DNA of 64,000 nucleotides from Polaribacter batillariae (GTDB taxonomy: Bacteria; Bacteroidota; Bacteroidia; Flavobacteriales; Flavobacteriaceae). The stretch spans positions 1,922,001 through 1,986,000 of the forward strand of contig NZ_CP071795.1 in the NCBI RefSeq assembly GCF_017498485.1, read 5' to 3'. Shown piece by piece: positions 7,817 through 15,357 of this stretch (the first letter of the stretch is position 1; every line of letters begins with the position of its first letter). Under the pieces are notes generated by a model that worked only from the letters and a program-made list of their open reading frames with translations, searched no databases and had not been told where the DNA came from. Both the position numbers and the translations under genes were made by a program.

Positions 7817-8372
7817 ACACGTTTTTTATTCCGTTAAATATTTTATTCAATTCAATTTCTCGTTTTTCAATTCCGTCCATTTTGTCAATTTTCTGACCGA
7901 ATATTTTTTTCCAAAAACCTCTTTTTGTAAAGTCATAAGAATAACTAAAGTTCGAGTCAAATTCCGCAATGTAAAGTTTCGACTTCAGAATTTTGTCGTT
8001 TTTCACGAACTGAACTTCTTTACCTTTTAATCCTTTTTTGAGAATTGAGAGAATTCCGTTTCGATTCCGTTCATTAAATTCCAATGCTGGATTTCCATAA
8101 GTTTTTCCGTCGTCGCTAAAATCGTGTTGGTAAAAATATTCTCCCTCAACATATTTATTATAACCTGGAACAGTTGGATTAAAAATCTGTAAATAAATTA
8201 GTGAGTTTTTCTCCAAATATCCAACTCTAATTTCAGTCAAAGAGTTTTTGTCGGTTGATTTAAGTGTCTGGATTTCGGTTTGATTTATTAATTCAGAAGT
8301 TGAGTTTTCAAATTGTCCGCTGTCAATTAAAACTTGGTTAATAAACTCTTTCCAATTTCTGAATTCCTGCAT
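7785..8372 (-). CDS. Hypothetical protein of the cassette array
   Basis: The protein has 195 residues if it starts at the ATG at 8372 (MQEFRNWKEFINQVLID). An in-frame upstream extension to 8477 lies entirely inside repeat R8 and is not credible coding. There is no signal peptide or transmembrane segment, so it is probably cytoplasmic, unlike most cargo here. I recognise no family. The sequence is rich in aromatic and charged residues (GYLEKNSLIYLQIFNP, GEYFYQHDFSDDGKTYGNPA). The C-terminus (NVLQQSTVVKNK) is encoded by the partial repeat, which suggests that cassette exchange replaced the original end. Confidence 0.55.
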   Translation of the reverse strand: MQEFRNWKEFINQVLIDSGQFENSTSELINQTEIQTLKSTDKNSLTEIRVGYLEKNSLIYLQIFNPTVPGYNKYVEGEYFYQHDFSDDGKTYGNPALEFNERNRNGILSILKKGLKGKEVQFVKNDKILKSKLYIAEFDSNFSYSYDFTKRGFWKKIFGQKIDKMDGIEKREIELNKIFNGIKNVLQQSTVVKNK

Positions 8373-8395
8373 TTTCTTGATTTGGTCAAATGTGT

Positions 8396-8527
8396 TACAA
8401 CGTCTTTGTTTATGGAAAGTTGCGATTTTGTCTGCGAGGAATTTCCGAAGGAAATTCAGTAGTAGGCAAAAAAGCAACTAATTTTGATATGGCTAAAAGT
8501 AGCAATTTTTTATAAGCGGTGTTAGCA
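8396..8527 (-). repeat. Cassette-boundary repeat R8 (family I)
   Basis: It runs from ACAACGTCTTTGTTTATGG to the end GCGGTGTTAGCA. AGTTGC and GCAACT pair, GAATTTCC-GAA-GGAAATTC forms a central hairpin, and GTTTAT/ATAAGC form the outer stem. It is closely similar to R2, but R2's long perfect stem is shortened here because one arm reads GTCTGCGA. Confidence 0.75.
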
Positions 8528-8894
8528 AATGCGTGTTTTTATGTTTTTTTCAACGTTTTTTTGTTTTCCGCAAAGATTTTAATTATAAATTTTGCTTAAT
8601 TCCAAAAACGTTTTAAACTCAAAAATTGAGTAAGAATTCCGCGTTTAATTTTTTCAGAGTTTGAGTGAATTCACACGTTTTACAATTCCAACTATTTGCA
8701 AAATTCCGCCTGAATTTTGCGGGCGAGAGAGTGTTCCACATTTTAAAAATTCCTTTTCCTTCGTTTTAAAATTTAGAGTTTTAAATTACAATTTTTATAG
8801 AAAAACGGGCTTGAAGGACTTATGCCCTTTTTTTGATAAAATCAGCAGTTTTTGCTAACTGTTATTATTAAAAGTGTTCAAAATAAAAAGCAAG
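8528..8894. other. Second ORF-less cassette at the array edge
   Basis: There is no credible ORF in this 367-nt stretch. It carries the second copy of the hairpin motif (8695-8744) and resembles 7385-7760 along much of its length. A GCTAACTG sequence at 8855-8862 may be a degenerate terminal core, after which single-copy sequence resumes. Confidence 0.45.
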
Positions 8895-10208
8895 CTACTT
8901 CATAGGCACTTTTACAATTACAGTTTCTCCTCTTCCTTTTTCGTTAGCAATACTTTGTATGGTCCATAAATCTTTAAAATTGTCTCCATCTACAGTGGTT
9001 CCACTATAATCTCCCCACGAAGTTCCATTGGTTGCTCCTCTACCTTTACCTAAATTTACAATTTTTCTTAACGTTCCTTTTGGGTCATTTGCATATCTAA
9101 ATGCCATTCTTGGGCTTATAAACACCTCTGAATTTGTTTCTTGAAAACCAACCAAAACATCGTTATTTGCATTAACTCCAATGGTTGTTTGTATGTAATT
9201 TGTTCCTTTTTTATGAATTAAACCTGTTTGAACGATACTACCATCTGTTTTTATTTGATGCCACTGTACTCCAGAATTTCCTTCTACATTTACAGCCTGA
9301 GAAAACCAAATATAACCACCTTGCATTACCAAATTTTTGGGGTTTCTATCTCCAGAAGATGTTTTTTGATTGGTTCCTTTTTGCGGAGATTTTGGAGGAT
9401 AATTTATATATTTTAAATGATGAGGTTGGTTACCAACTTCTTCATAAACAGGAGAACCATCTTCTGTAGAAGTAACTTTATTAATTACAAAACTATTTCC
9501 TTTAATTTCGAAAAAATACAAATCTTCTGTATCGTCTTGAGTAAAAACAGGATGTCCTAAACTTCCTTTAAAATGATATATTGTGGCTGGTTTTCCAGAC
9601 TTTACTTCTTTAGATTTTAAAACAAATGTTTTTTCGTCTCCACCAGGAAAAGAATAAGCAATCCATTTTTTGCTATAACCAATTCCACCACCATCTACAC
9701 CTTTTGGAGTTGGAACAGGATAAATATTCCATGCTTTATTTGGATTATCAGTTTCTGAAACTGCAATATTTACAGGCTTCTTTTTCGATTTATCCCAAGG
9801 ATTCCATAAATCAAAAACAAACATTTTGTTGTGTGCATCGTAATACATTTTTGGGTCAATTCCGTTATTAAAACATTTTTGAGACACGCCATCTATATAA
9901 TTTCCGTTTTTGTCGTAAATAACCAAACCAGAGTTAGAACCGTGTAAAATGTAACCTCCACCAATGGCAATTTGCGGATCTACTTGTCTGTTTCCATCCA
10001 TACTTCCATTAAACTGCATGTAACCATTTACGGTTTTAGGGTTTCCACCTTGTACACGTTGTTTACATTTATCGTTTCTAAATTCGTTTTTATGAATTGG
10101 TAGAATCACTTCAGTTCTCGAAGGTGCAATTTGGTTTTGTGCAGATATTACTGTAGAAATTGATAAAACAATTCCTAAAACAGCAACGATTTGTTTTTTG
10201 AATGTCAT
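8895..10208 (-). CDS. Secreted hypothetical protein, probable beta-propeller
   Basis: The protein has 437 residues from the ATG at 10208, with a clear signal peptide (MTFKKQIVAVLGIVLSISTVISAQ). A longer start at 10238 exists, but a TAnnTTTG-type promoter element at 10236-10243 overlaps it, which favours 10208. The body has repeated strand-like segments (VDPQIAIGGGYILHGSNSG, KWIAYSFPGG, NLVMQGGYIWFSQ, NDVLVGFQ, TSWGDYSGTTVDGDNFKDLW). These are typical of secreted propeller proteins in which WGDYSG...D marks a blade. I see no catalytic motif and no T9SS tail. It is probably periplasmic or surface-exposed; the function is unknown. Confidence 0.65.
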   Translation of the reverse strand: MTFKKQIVAVLGIVLSISTVISAQNQIAPSRTEVILPIHKNEFRNDKCKQRVQGGNPKTVNGYMQFNGSMDGNRQVDPQIAIGGGYILHGSNSGLVIYDKNGNYIDGVSQKCFNNGIDPKMYYDAHNKMFVFDLWNPWDKSKKKPVNIAVSETDNPNKAWNIYPVPTPKGVDGGGIGYSKKWIAYSFPGGDEKTFVLKSKEVKSGKPATIYHFKGSLGHPVFTQDDTEDLYFFEIKGNSFVINKVTSTEDGSPVYEEVGNQPHHLKYINYPPKSPQKGTNQKTSSGDRNPKNLVMQGGYIWFSQAVNVEGNSGVQWHQIKTDGSIVQTGLIHKKGTNYIQTTIGVNANNDVLVGFQETNSEVFISPRMAFRYANDPKGTLRKIVNLGKGRGATNGTSWGDYSGTTVDGDNFKDLWTIQSIANEKGRGETVIVKVPMK

Positions 10209-10235
10209 ATTTTTTAGTGTGAAATGATTTTTTCT

Positions 10236-10243
10236 CAAAAGTA
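10236..10243 (-). promoter_or_regulatory. Putative -7 element (TACTTTTG)
   Basis: It matches the Bacteroidota TAnnTTTG -7 consensus on the minus strand, 28 nt upstream of the ATG at 10208. No clear -33 TTG is seen. It helps choose that start. Confidence 0.4.
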
Positions 10244-10438
10244 TTAAATAAACGCATTACTTAAGGTAGAGAATTTGTGCAAATAGTGGGGTTGTAACAG
10301 TCAGAGAAAAAAATTACGTAATTCTATTTGCAATAAAAAACTCTCTTAAAGAGTTGCTTTACAGGTAACAACTTATCTTATTTAACAAAATTTTAACTCT
10401 GGCATCTTCTTTGGTTTTAAACTCTAAAACCCAAGATT

Positions 10439-11292
10439 ATGAGCTCTAAATTTAAGATTATAATCCCTAAACCTTGTCATGAAGACTGGAACAAAATGAC
10501 ACCGACAGAAAAAGGAAGGTTTTGCAATTCTTGCGCTAAAACTGTCGTAGATTTTACCAAAAAATCTACTGAAGAAATTAAAGATTATTTGATTGAGAAT
10601 AGCCAACAAAAAGTTTGCGGACATTTCTACAAAAAGCAACTAGACACCATTATTATTGAAATTCCACAGATAACTTTCCATCAACAAATGTCTTTTAAGA
10701 AACTATTTATCTTGGCATTACTTTTTGTGATGGGTACAACATTGTTTAGTTGCCAATATGCAGATGGCAAGAAACAAAAAATAGAAAATGTTATTATTAA
10801 AGATTCTCTAAAAATTATTGAAGAAGATGTTGGTTTGATTTTTCCAGATGAAAAAACAGTAGATTCTTTGAAACTAAATGAAGAAATTGTAATAGATGGT
10901 TGGATTGAAGTTGGAGAGGTAGTAATTGAAGAAGAGATAGTAATGGATTTTATTATTATTGAAGAACCTCCAAGATTTCAAGATTCTAAAAATCTTTCCA
11001 AACAAGAAGCAAAAGAAGATTTTGATGTTAGAATAAAAGATTTTATTCTCAATAATTTCGATGATAACCTTACAAAAAACCTAGGTTTAAAAAAAATAAA
11101 TACAAAATTTATACTCAGTTTTTAATTAACGAAAAAGGAAATATTACAGATATTAAAGTAAGGGCTCCACACCCTAAATTAAAGAAAGAAGTCTTTAATA
11201 TAATCCAAAAACCCAAATTTATTCCAGGAAAACAAAATGGTAAAATTGTAAAAACAAGATATACTTTACCTATTTCTTTTGAAGTGGAGTAA
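10439..11292 (+). pseudogene. TonB-like energy transducer with N-terminal Cys motif, frameshifted at A8
   Basis: The N-terminal domain reads PKPCHEDWNKMTPTEKGRFC with CNSCAKTVVDFT, then VCGHF (C13, C29, C32, C60), a recurrent Bacteroidota module. A transmembrane segment follows (about residues 87-105, LFILALLFVMGTTLFSC) and an acidic linker. The first frame ends at 11125. Shifting frame at the A8 run (11089-11096) restores IYTQFLINEKGNITDIKV, then APHPKLKKEVFNII and PGKQNGKIVKTRYTLPISF, to a stop at 11290-11292. That is a standard TonB C-terminal domain. TonB domains couple proton-motive force to outer-membrane receptors. The break could be mutation, phase variation or slippage at A8, or a sequencing error. 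Confidence 0.75.
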
Positions 11293-11307
11293 GCAACTGT
11301 AACTTCT

Positions 11308-11345
11308 GCCTTTCGACTTCGCTCAAGATAAACTCAGGCAGGAAT
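11308..11345. repeat. Short flavobacterial intergenic repeat
   Basis: The string TTTCGACTTCGCTCAAGATA followed by AACTCAGGCAGG resembles a dispersed intergenic repeat I have seen in many flavobacterial genomes. Only this copy occurs in the window, so it is recognised from memory, not from repetition here. Confidence 0.35.
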
Positions 11346-11496
11346 CTATAATTAAGTAACTACAAAAGCGGTCACTTTTTAATGATATTTTTAACCAATT
11401 ACAGTTTGTATAATTTGGCTTGTTTAGATTCCTGTTTTCACGGAAATGACATAGTAAGTTTAAAAATTTGAGTGAGACACAAAAAGACACTTGGTG

Positions 11497-12564
11497 TCAA
11501 AACAACTCTTTGTTACTAATATCTAAATAGTTACGTTTTACAAAGGCCAAAATTGTTTCGAGAATTTCGCCCATATTTTGGCAATCTCTAAATTTTACAT
11601 CTCCCACATATTTTATTAAATGCGATTTTAAAAGCGCTACGTTTTCTGGAAAAGAAATCGTATCTGCTTTCATACATTTAATTAAACGTGCAGTTCTTCT
11701 TGGAGCAGTAATCATACGTTTTGCCATAAAAGAACGTTCTTCTATTTTATATTGTCTTATGGAACTGTTTTCTAATTTTTTACCCACCATTTCTATCATC
11801 TTAAAGTTTTCTTTCATAAACTGCAAGTTGTAAACTTTTAGGTTTCCTTCGAAAGATTGTTGGTCGAAATCTATGGCTCTAATCTTGTAAATAATATGGT
11901 CGAAATCGTGTGTTGGTGTAATTACATAGTTGTAAGATCGCATATCGCCTAACAAACGCACCAAACAACGTTCTTTAAATTTTACAAATTCTTTGGCGAT
12001 TTGTGCTTTTTCTAGTTCTGTACAGTGTGGTAAAAAATCGCTAATAAAATCGTCTCCTGGAATGCCTGCAATGTGTTCTTCGATTAAAGTGTCTTTGTAA
12101 ACGAGAAAGTTCATGTTATGTGGAGACAAAATATGCTCTAATTCTAAACCGTAAACTCTTGATGCATCTGCCTTTTTTACATAAAAATAAGTAAAATTAT
12201 CGTTTAAAATGTTTCTAATTTTTATTCTAAAGGGTTTCGAATTCCCGAATGTACAATAATCTATGGCATCTACATTTAAAAACGGAATGGCGTCGCTATT
12301 TCCATCTGAATGCAACATTGTATATACTTTTTTTAGACTTTTGTCTATCTCGTTTCTATCAGAATCTGAGTAATAGGTGCGAATCCAAAGTGTGTCTTCG
12401 TCGTTTTTATCGTAAACAGTAATAGAGCCTTGAAAACGCAATAAATCGTCGTAACAAATAGAATTTTTAATGGTTCTATTGTAGTTTTTTAAATACGCAT
12501 GCAACATTTCGTTTATAGGAAATGAAGGTTTTTTCTTGGACATCAATTTTTTTTCTACTGCCAT
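11497..12564 (-). CDS. Conserved hypothetical protein, possibly kinase-like
   Basis: The protein has 355 residues with no signal peptide or membrane segment. I do not recognise a named family. Two spaced motifs resemble the catalytic core of protein-kinase-like phosphotransferases: GDMRSYNYVI (206-215) and IRAIDFDQQS (228-237), comparable to the N of the catalytic loop and the DFG/DFD metal site. An upstream FYVKKADASRVYGLELEH (127-144) could be the nucleotide-binding lobe. This is an inference from pattern only. The start could also be the internal Met at 12543. A possible -7 element (TATTTTTG) lies at 12588-12595. Confidence 0.5.
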   Translation of the reverse strand: MAVEKKLMSKKKPSFPINEMLHAYLKNYNRTIKNSICYDDLLRFQGSITVYDKNDEDTLWIRTYYSDSDRNEIDKSLKKVYTMLHSDGNSDAIPFLNVDAIDYCTFGNSKPFRIKIRNILNDNFTYFYVKKADASRVYGLELEHILSPHNMNFLVYKDTLIEEHIAGIPGDDFISDFLPHCTELEKAQIAKEFVKFKERCLVRLLGDMRSYNYVITPTHDFDHIIYKIRAIDFDQQSFEGNLKVYNLQFMKENFKMIEMVGKKLENSSIRQYKIEERSFMAKRMITAPRRTARLIKCMKADTISFPENVALLKSHLIKYVGDVKFRDCQNMGEILETILAFVKRNYLDISNKELF

Positions 12565-12680
12565 CTCTCTTTTCTATTGATTTTCCTCAAAAATAAGAAT
12601 TAAAACTTATATTTTATCTTTAACATAATTTTAAAACGGAAGTTGCACTCATTCGTTATTTTTATAAAAATTTATTTTTG

Positions 12681-13400
12681 ATGAAATATTATCATGTACT
12701 TATTGTATTGATGTTTATTAATTGTTCTAAGTCTGAAATAAAATCCTTAGAAAGTAAACAAATAATAGCCAAAAGCATTCAAAAACACGACCCTAAAAAA
12801 CAATGGGAAACTACAAGTTTTAAAGTACATATTCAGGAACCTAGAAATAAAAATCCGCATAGATATTCAATCGTAGATTTAAACAATAAAACTGGCCATT
12901 TCGAACTACAAAGAAACAGAGAAGCCTTTATTTCTAAACATATTATTGACGAGAATGGCAATGCGAAAACATTTTTAGATCATAAAATTGTTGTAGATAC
13001 TTTAATGATTCAAAAATATAGATTAAACCCCAAAATAAACGTTCGCTACAAACGTTTTTATCAACTTTTATTAGGGTTACCAATGTCTTTACAAAGTGAA
13101 AAAGTTATTATAAAAGATAAGATAGAACCTACACTTTACAATAAAAAAGAGGTTTATAAAATAAATATTGAACTAAAAGAACCATTATTCTCTAAATATT
13201 GGAATTTATATTTTTCTCAAGAAGATTACATGCTTTTAGGCGTGGAAATGATGTTCCCTGATAATCCTAAAAAAGGAGAAAGATTGTTTTTTGATGGAAT
13301 TATTAAAATTGATGAAATTCTAGTGCCAAGAATGCGTCATTGGTATAATATGGAAGATGTTTATACAGGTTCTGATATTATTCTTACAGAAATTAAATAA
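12681..13400 (+). CDS. DUF6503-like lipoprotein
   Basis: The protein has 239 residues starting MKYYHVLIVLMFINCSKSE, with Cys15 as the probable lipidated residue. The pattern IIAKSIQKHDPKKQWE, then HFELQRNREA, YKINIELKEPLFSKYW and GVEMMFPDNPKKGE fits the flavobacterial lipoprotein family annotated as DUF6503. Its likely fold is an LolA/LolB-like half-barrel, and its function is not known. The start at the ATG is preferred to an adjacent TTG at 12678. A TATTTTTG element ends directly before the ATG, so a very short leader is possible. Confidence 0.6.
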   Translation: MKYYHVLIVLMFINCSKSEIKSLESKQIIAKSIQKHDPKKQWETTSFKVHIQEPRNKNPHRYSIVDLNNKTGHFELQRNREAFISKHIIDENGNAKTFLDHKIVVDTLMIQKYRLNPKINVRYKRFYQLLLGLPMSLQSEKVIIKDKIEPTLYNKKEVYKINIELKEPLFSKYWNLYFSQEDYMLLGVEMMFPDNPKKGERLFFDGIIKIDEILVPRMRHWYNMEDVYTGSDIILTEIK

Positions 13401-13595
13401 GTTCGAACAGCTTTTCTGGTAAAGGTTTTAAAACAGTTTTTATTTCCTTTTGTAATAAAATAGATGATTGTCGAAAAACTAAGAATATTACATTCTTCTC
13501 GCCTACTTTTAAAAATCCACGAAGATTTTATATTCGGTTTTTATTTACTAATTTTAATCACATAAATTCGTACCAACAAAACTAGACATTCCATT
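13401..13595. other. Intergenic stretch without a recognised gene
   Basis: AT-rich sequence between the lipoprotein gene and the glyoxalase-family remnant. I see no ORF, repeat or clear terminator in it. Confidence 0.4.
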
Positions 13596-13782
13596 ATGAA
13601 AGCAGAAGGCTATAAACCTTCATCTAATGGTGTAACCATTTATTTAAATGGTGGAGATAATCTTCAAACTATTTGGTGGAGAAATAATCGTTCCAAAATC
13701 ACTTCACGCAGATGAGAGTGGTTATTACGCTCTGTTTCTTGACTCAGAAGGAAATAAAATAGGTTTGCATTCCCCAAACTAA
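13596..13782 (+). pseudogene. Remnant of a VOC/glyoxalase-family gene
   Basis: One frame reads MKAEGYKPSSNGVTIYLNGG, then DNLQT. A shifted frame continues GGEIIVPKSLHADESGYYAL, then FLDSEGNKIGLHSPN and a stop at 13780-13782. Both parts match the C-terminal half of PhnB-like VOC proteins (YLN...DL, GG.I..PK..., GYYA.F.D.EGN.IGLHS.N). The helix that normally joins them is missing and the N-terminal half is absent, so this is a truncated gene with an internal deletion and frame change. A terminator follows directly. Confidence 0.8.
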
Positions 13783-13801
13783 ACGCAGTTAAAGAAGAAA
13801 C

Positions 13802-13832
13802 AAAAAAAGCTGCTTAAAAGCAGCTTTTTTTT
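13802..13832. terminator. Bidirectional rho-independent terminator
   Basis: AAGCTGCTT and AAGCAGCTT form a 9-bp stem with an AA loop, flanked by A7 on the left and T8 on the right. It can therefore act for the plus-strand remnant and for the minus-strand OmpA-family operon converging on it. Confidence 0.85.
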
Positions 13833-13853
13833 GTTAAGGGAGATTTTTTATTT

Positions 13854-14561
13854 CTAGTTTTCTCCGGCTTGTTTTTTAACGTCTTCAATCATCTTATCGT
13901 TAGGAACAATTGCTACGTTTACTCTTCTGTTTTTAGCTCTACCTTCTGCAGTTGAATTGTCGTATTTTGGTTTTTCTTCTCCATACCAAAGTGTATTAAA
14001 ACGACTGCTAGCCAAACCTTTATTTACTAAAAAGTTGGTTACAGATTTTGCTCTTTTTTCAGATAAAGCCATGTTATAAGCGGCTTTACCACTGCTATCT
14101 GTATGACCAACAACTAAAATGTTGGTATCTGGAAATTCTAAAAACACTTTAGAAAGTTTGTTTAGTGTTTCTTGAGATTTCGCATTGATATTCGATTTGT
14201 TTGTATCGAAATAAACACCACTATTTTCATCGAAAGTAACAACAATACCATTATCTACTCTTTCTACTTTGGCTCCAGGAACTTCTGTTTCAATTTTTTT
14301 CGCTTGGTCGTCCATTTTCTTACCAATTAAAACACCAGCTCCACCACCAATTACACCACCAATTACGGCTCCAAGTTTTCCGTTTTTTCCACTTCCAACA
14401 TTGTTTCCAATAATAGCACCAATAATAGCGCCAGCACCAGCACCTATAACACCACCTTTTTGTTTATTGTTTGCGTTTTTAGTAGCTTCACAACTAGAAA
14501 AACCTAGTGTTAGTGAAACTGCCAATGTAAAAACAGATATTTTTTTGATTACGTTTTTCAT
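13854..14561 (-). CDS. OmpA-family lipoprotein with glycine zipper (YiaD-like)
   Basis: The protein has 235 residues. The lipobox is FSSCEATK (Cys24). Residues about 36-80 are a glycine zipper (GGVIGAGAGAIIGAIIGNNV and GAVIGGVIGGGAGVLIGKK), likely membrane-associated. The C-terminal half is an OmpA peptidoglycan-binding domain: YFDTNKSNI, ILVVGHTDSSGKAAYNMALS, and GRAKNRRVNVAI with the conserved Asp and Arg. It tethers the outer membrane to peptidoglycan. It is the downstream gene of a two-gene operon, starting 5 nt after the lipocalin-like stop, and a bidirectional terminator follows. Confidence 0.9.
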   Translation of the reverse strand: MKNVIKKISVFTLAVSLTLGFSSCEATKNANNKQKGGVIGAGAGAIIGAIIGNNVGSGKNGKLGAVIGGVIGGGAGVLIGKKMDDQAKKIETEVPGAKVERVDNGIVVTFDENSGVYFDTNKSNINAKSQETLNKLSKVFLEFPDTNILVVGHTDSSGKAAYNMALSEKRAKSVTNFLVNKGLASSRFNTLWYGEEKPKYDNSTAEGRAKNRRVNVAIVPNDKMIEDVKKQAGEN

Positions 14562-14566
14562 AATAT

Positions 14567-15025
14567 TTATTGTTTAGTAAAGTTCATATTAATAATAAAA
14601 GGATTCCCATTTACGGTTAAGTTTTGTTGCCAAGTCATAAAATTATCTGATAATTGAGACAATTCTACTCTAAAACCTATATTGTTTTCGTTGTTTTTTG
14701 GTTTTAGTAAGAAATCGTAATAGCCAGAATCTTCGTTAATTTCTTGAATTACGAAAATAAATTCTCTTTCTCCTGTGTTGCAACCTTGATTGCTTACTGT
14801 ATATACTCCAGAGTTATTATTGGGTACAAATTTCCAGCTACTTCCTTCTAAACACTCTTTAGAAGCGTCGTTAAAAAGGGTTACATTATAGTCGCCTGTT
14901 TTACTGTAGGTAATTTTATTAAGTACCCAGTTTCCTTTTATCGTTTTCTCTTTAGATCTTACGTTTTTAGATGCACCACAAGAAAAAAGTGTTAGTGCAA
15001 ATATAAAAATCATTATTTTTTTCAT
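14567..15025 (-). CDS. Lipocalin-like lipoprotein
   Basis: The protein has 152 residues from the ATG at 15025 (MKKIMIFIFALTLFSCGASK; Cys16 lipidated). An upstream in-frame ATG at 15055 would add ten charged residues before the signal sequence and is less likely. The opening KGNWVLNKITYS (GxW), with later CLEGSSWKFVPNNNSG and SQGCNTG, follows the Bacteroidota lipocalin-like family (PF13648 type), an eight-stranded barrel that may bind a small hydrophobic ligand. The pairing with an OmpA-family protein points to an envelope role. Confidence 0.75.
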   Translation of the reverse strand: MKKIMIFIFALTLFSCGASKNVRSKEKTIKGNWVLNKITYSKTGDYNVTLFNDASKECLEGSSWKFVPNNNSGVYTVSNQGCNTGEREFIFVIQEINEDSGYYDFLLKPKNNENNIGFRVELSQLSDNFMTWQQNLTVNGNPFIINMNFTKQ

Positions 15026-15055
15026 AATTATTATTTCTTTTTTTAATTGTTGCAA

Positions 15056-15357
15056 ATAAACGACAGAATTCGTTATAAATATAACTCAAAAGCAAAAAAA
15101 ATGAATGCATATAAGTTTTAATTTTTAACATTTAAGGTGGAGTTCGAAATTTAAGAATTCACCAAAACTAAGTTTTTAGTTTTGGCGATTCTTAGTAAAT
15201 TGATAAAGGCTATATTAGGGGCATTTTGTATAGCTTTATAAATTATCTCTTGTAAGACAGGTACAAAGATATTCATAAAAGACAATTTTGTTTTTATTTT
15301 TTCTATCACTAGAAGTAATCAACCGATAAACGGGCATAAAAACACTTTAAAAGGTTT
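15056..15357. other. Intergenic region with a hairpin, no gene called
   Basis: About 300 nt. A 10-bp dyad, CCAAAACTAA / TTAGTTTTGG, lies at 15162-15186 without a T-tract. A minus-strand frame of 42 codons (15151-15276) exists but has no supporting features and is not called. Confidence 0.4.

Noticed and set aside
8373-8477. In-frame upstream extension of the cassette gene at 7785-8372
   Set aside because: It lies wholly inside boundary repeat R8, and an ATG at 8372 gives a normal start just outside the repeat.
637-8530. Repeat series considered as a CRISPR array
   Set aside because: Repeats are over 100 nt, diverse, irregularly spaced by whole genes, and no cas gene is present.
10315-10345. 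Hairpin AACTCT...AGAGTT upstream of the secreted propeller gene
   Set aside because: Only a 6-bp stem without a T-tract and far from any stop codon; not enough to call a terminator or riboswitch.
14269-14577. Plus-strand Pro/Ala-rich ORF
   Set aside because: Antisense of the glycine zipper of the OmpA-family gene; no independent coding signals.
15151-15276. Minus-strand frame of 42 codons in an intergenic region
   Set aside because: No conserved motif, no promoter or neighbour support; too short to separate from chance in AT-rich DNA.
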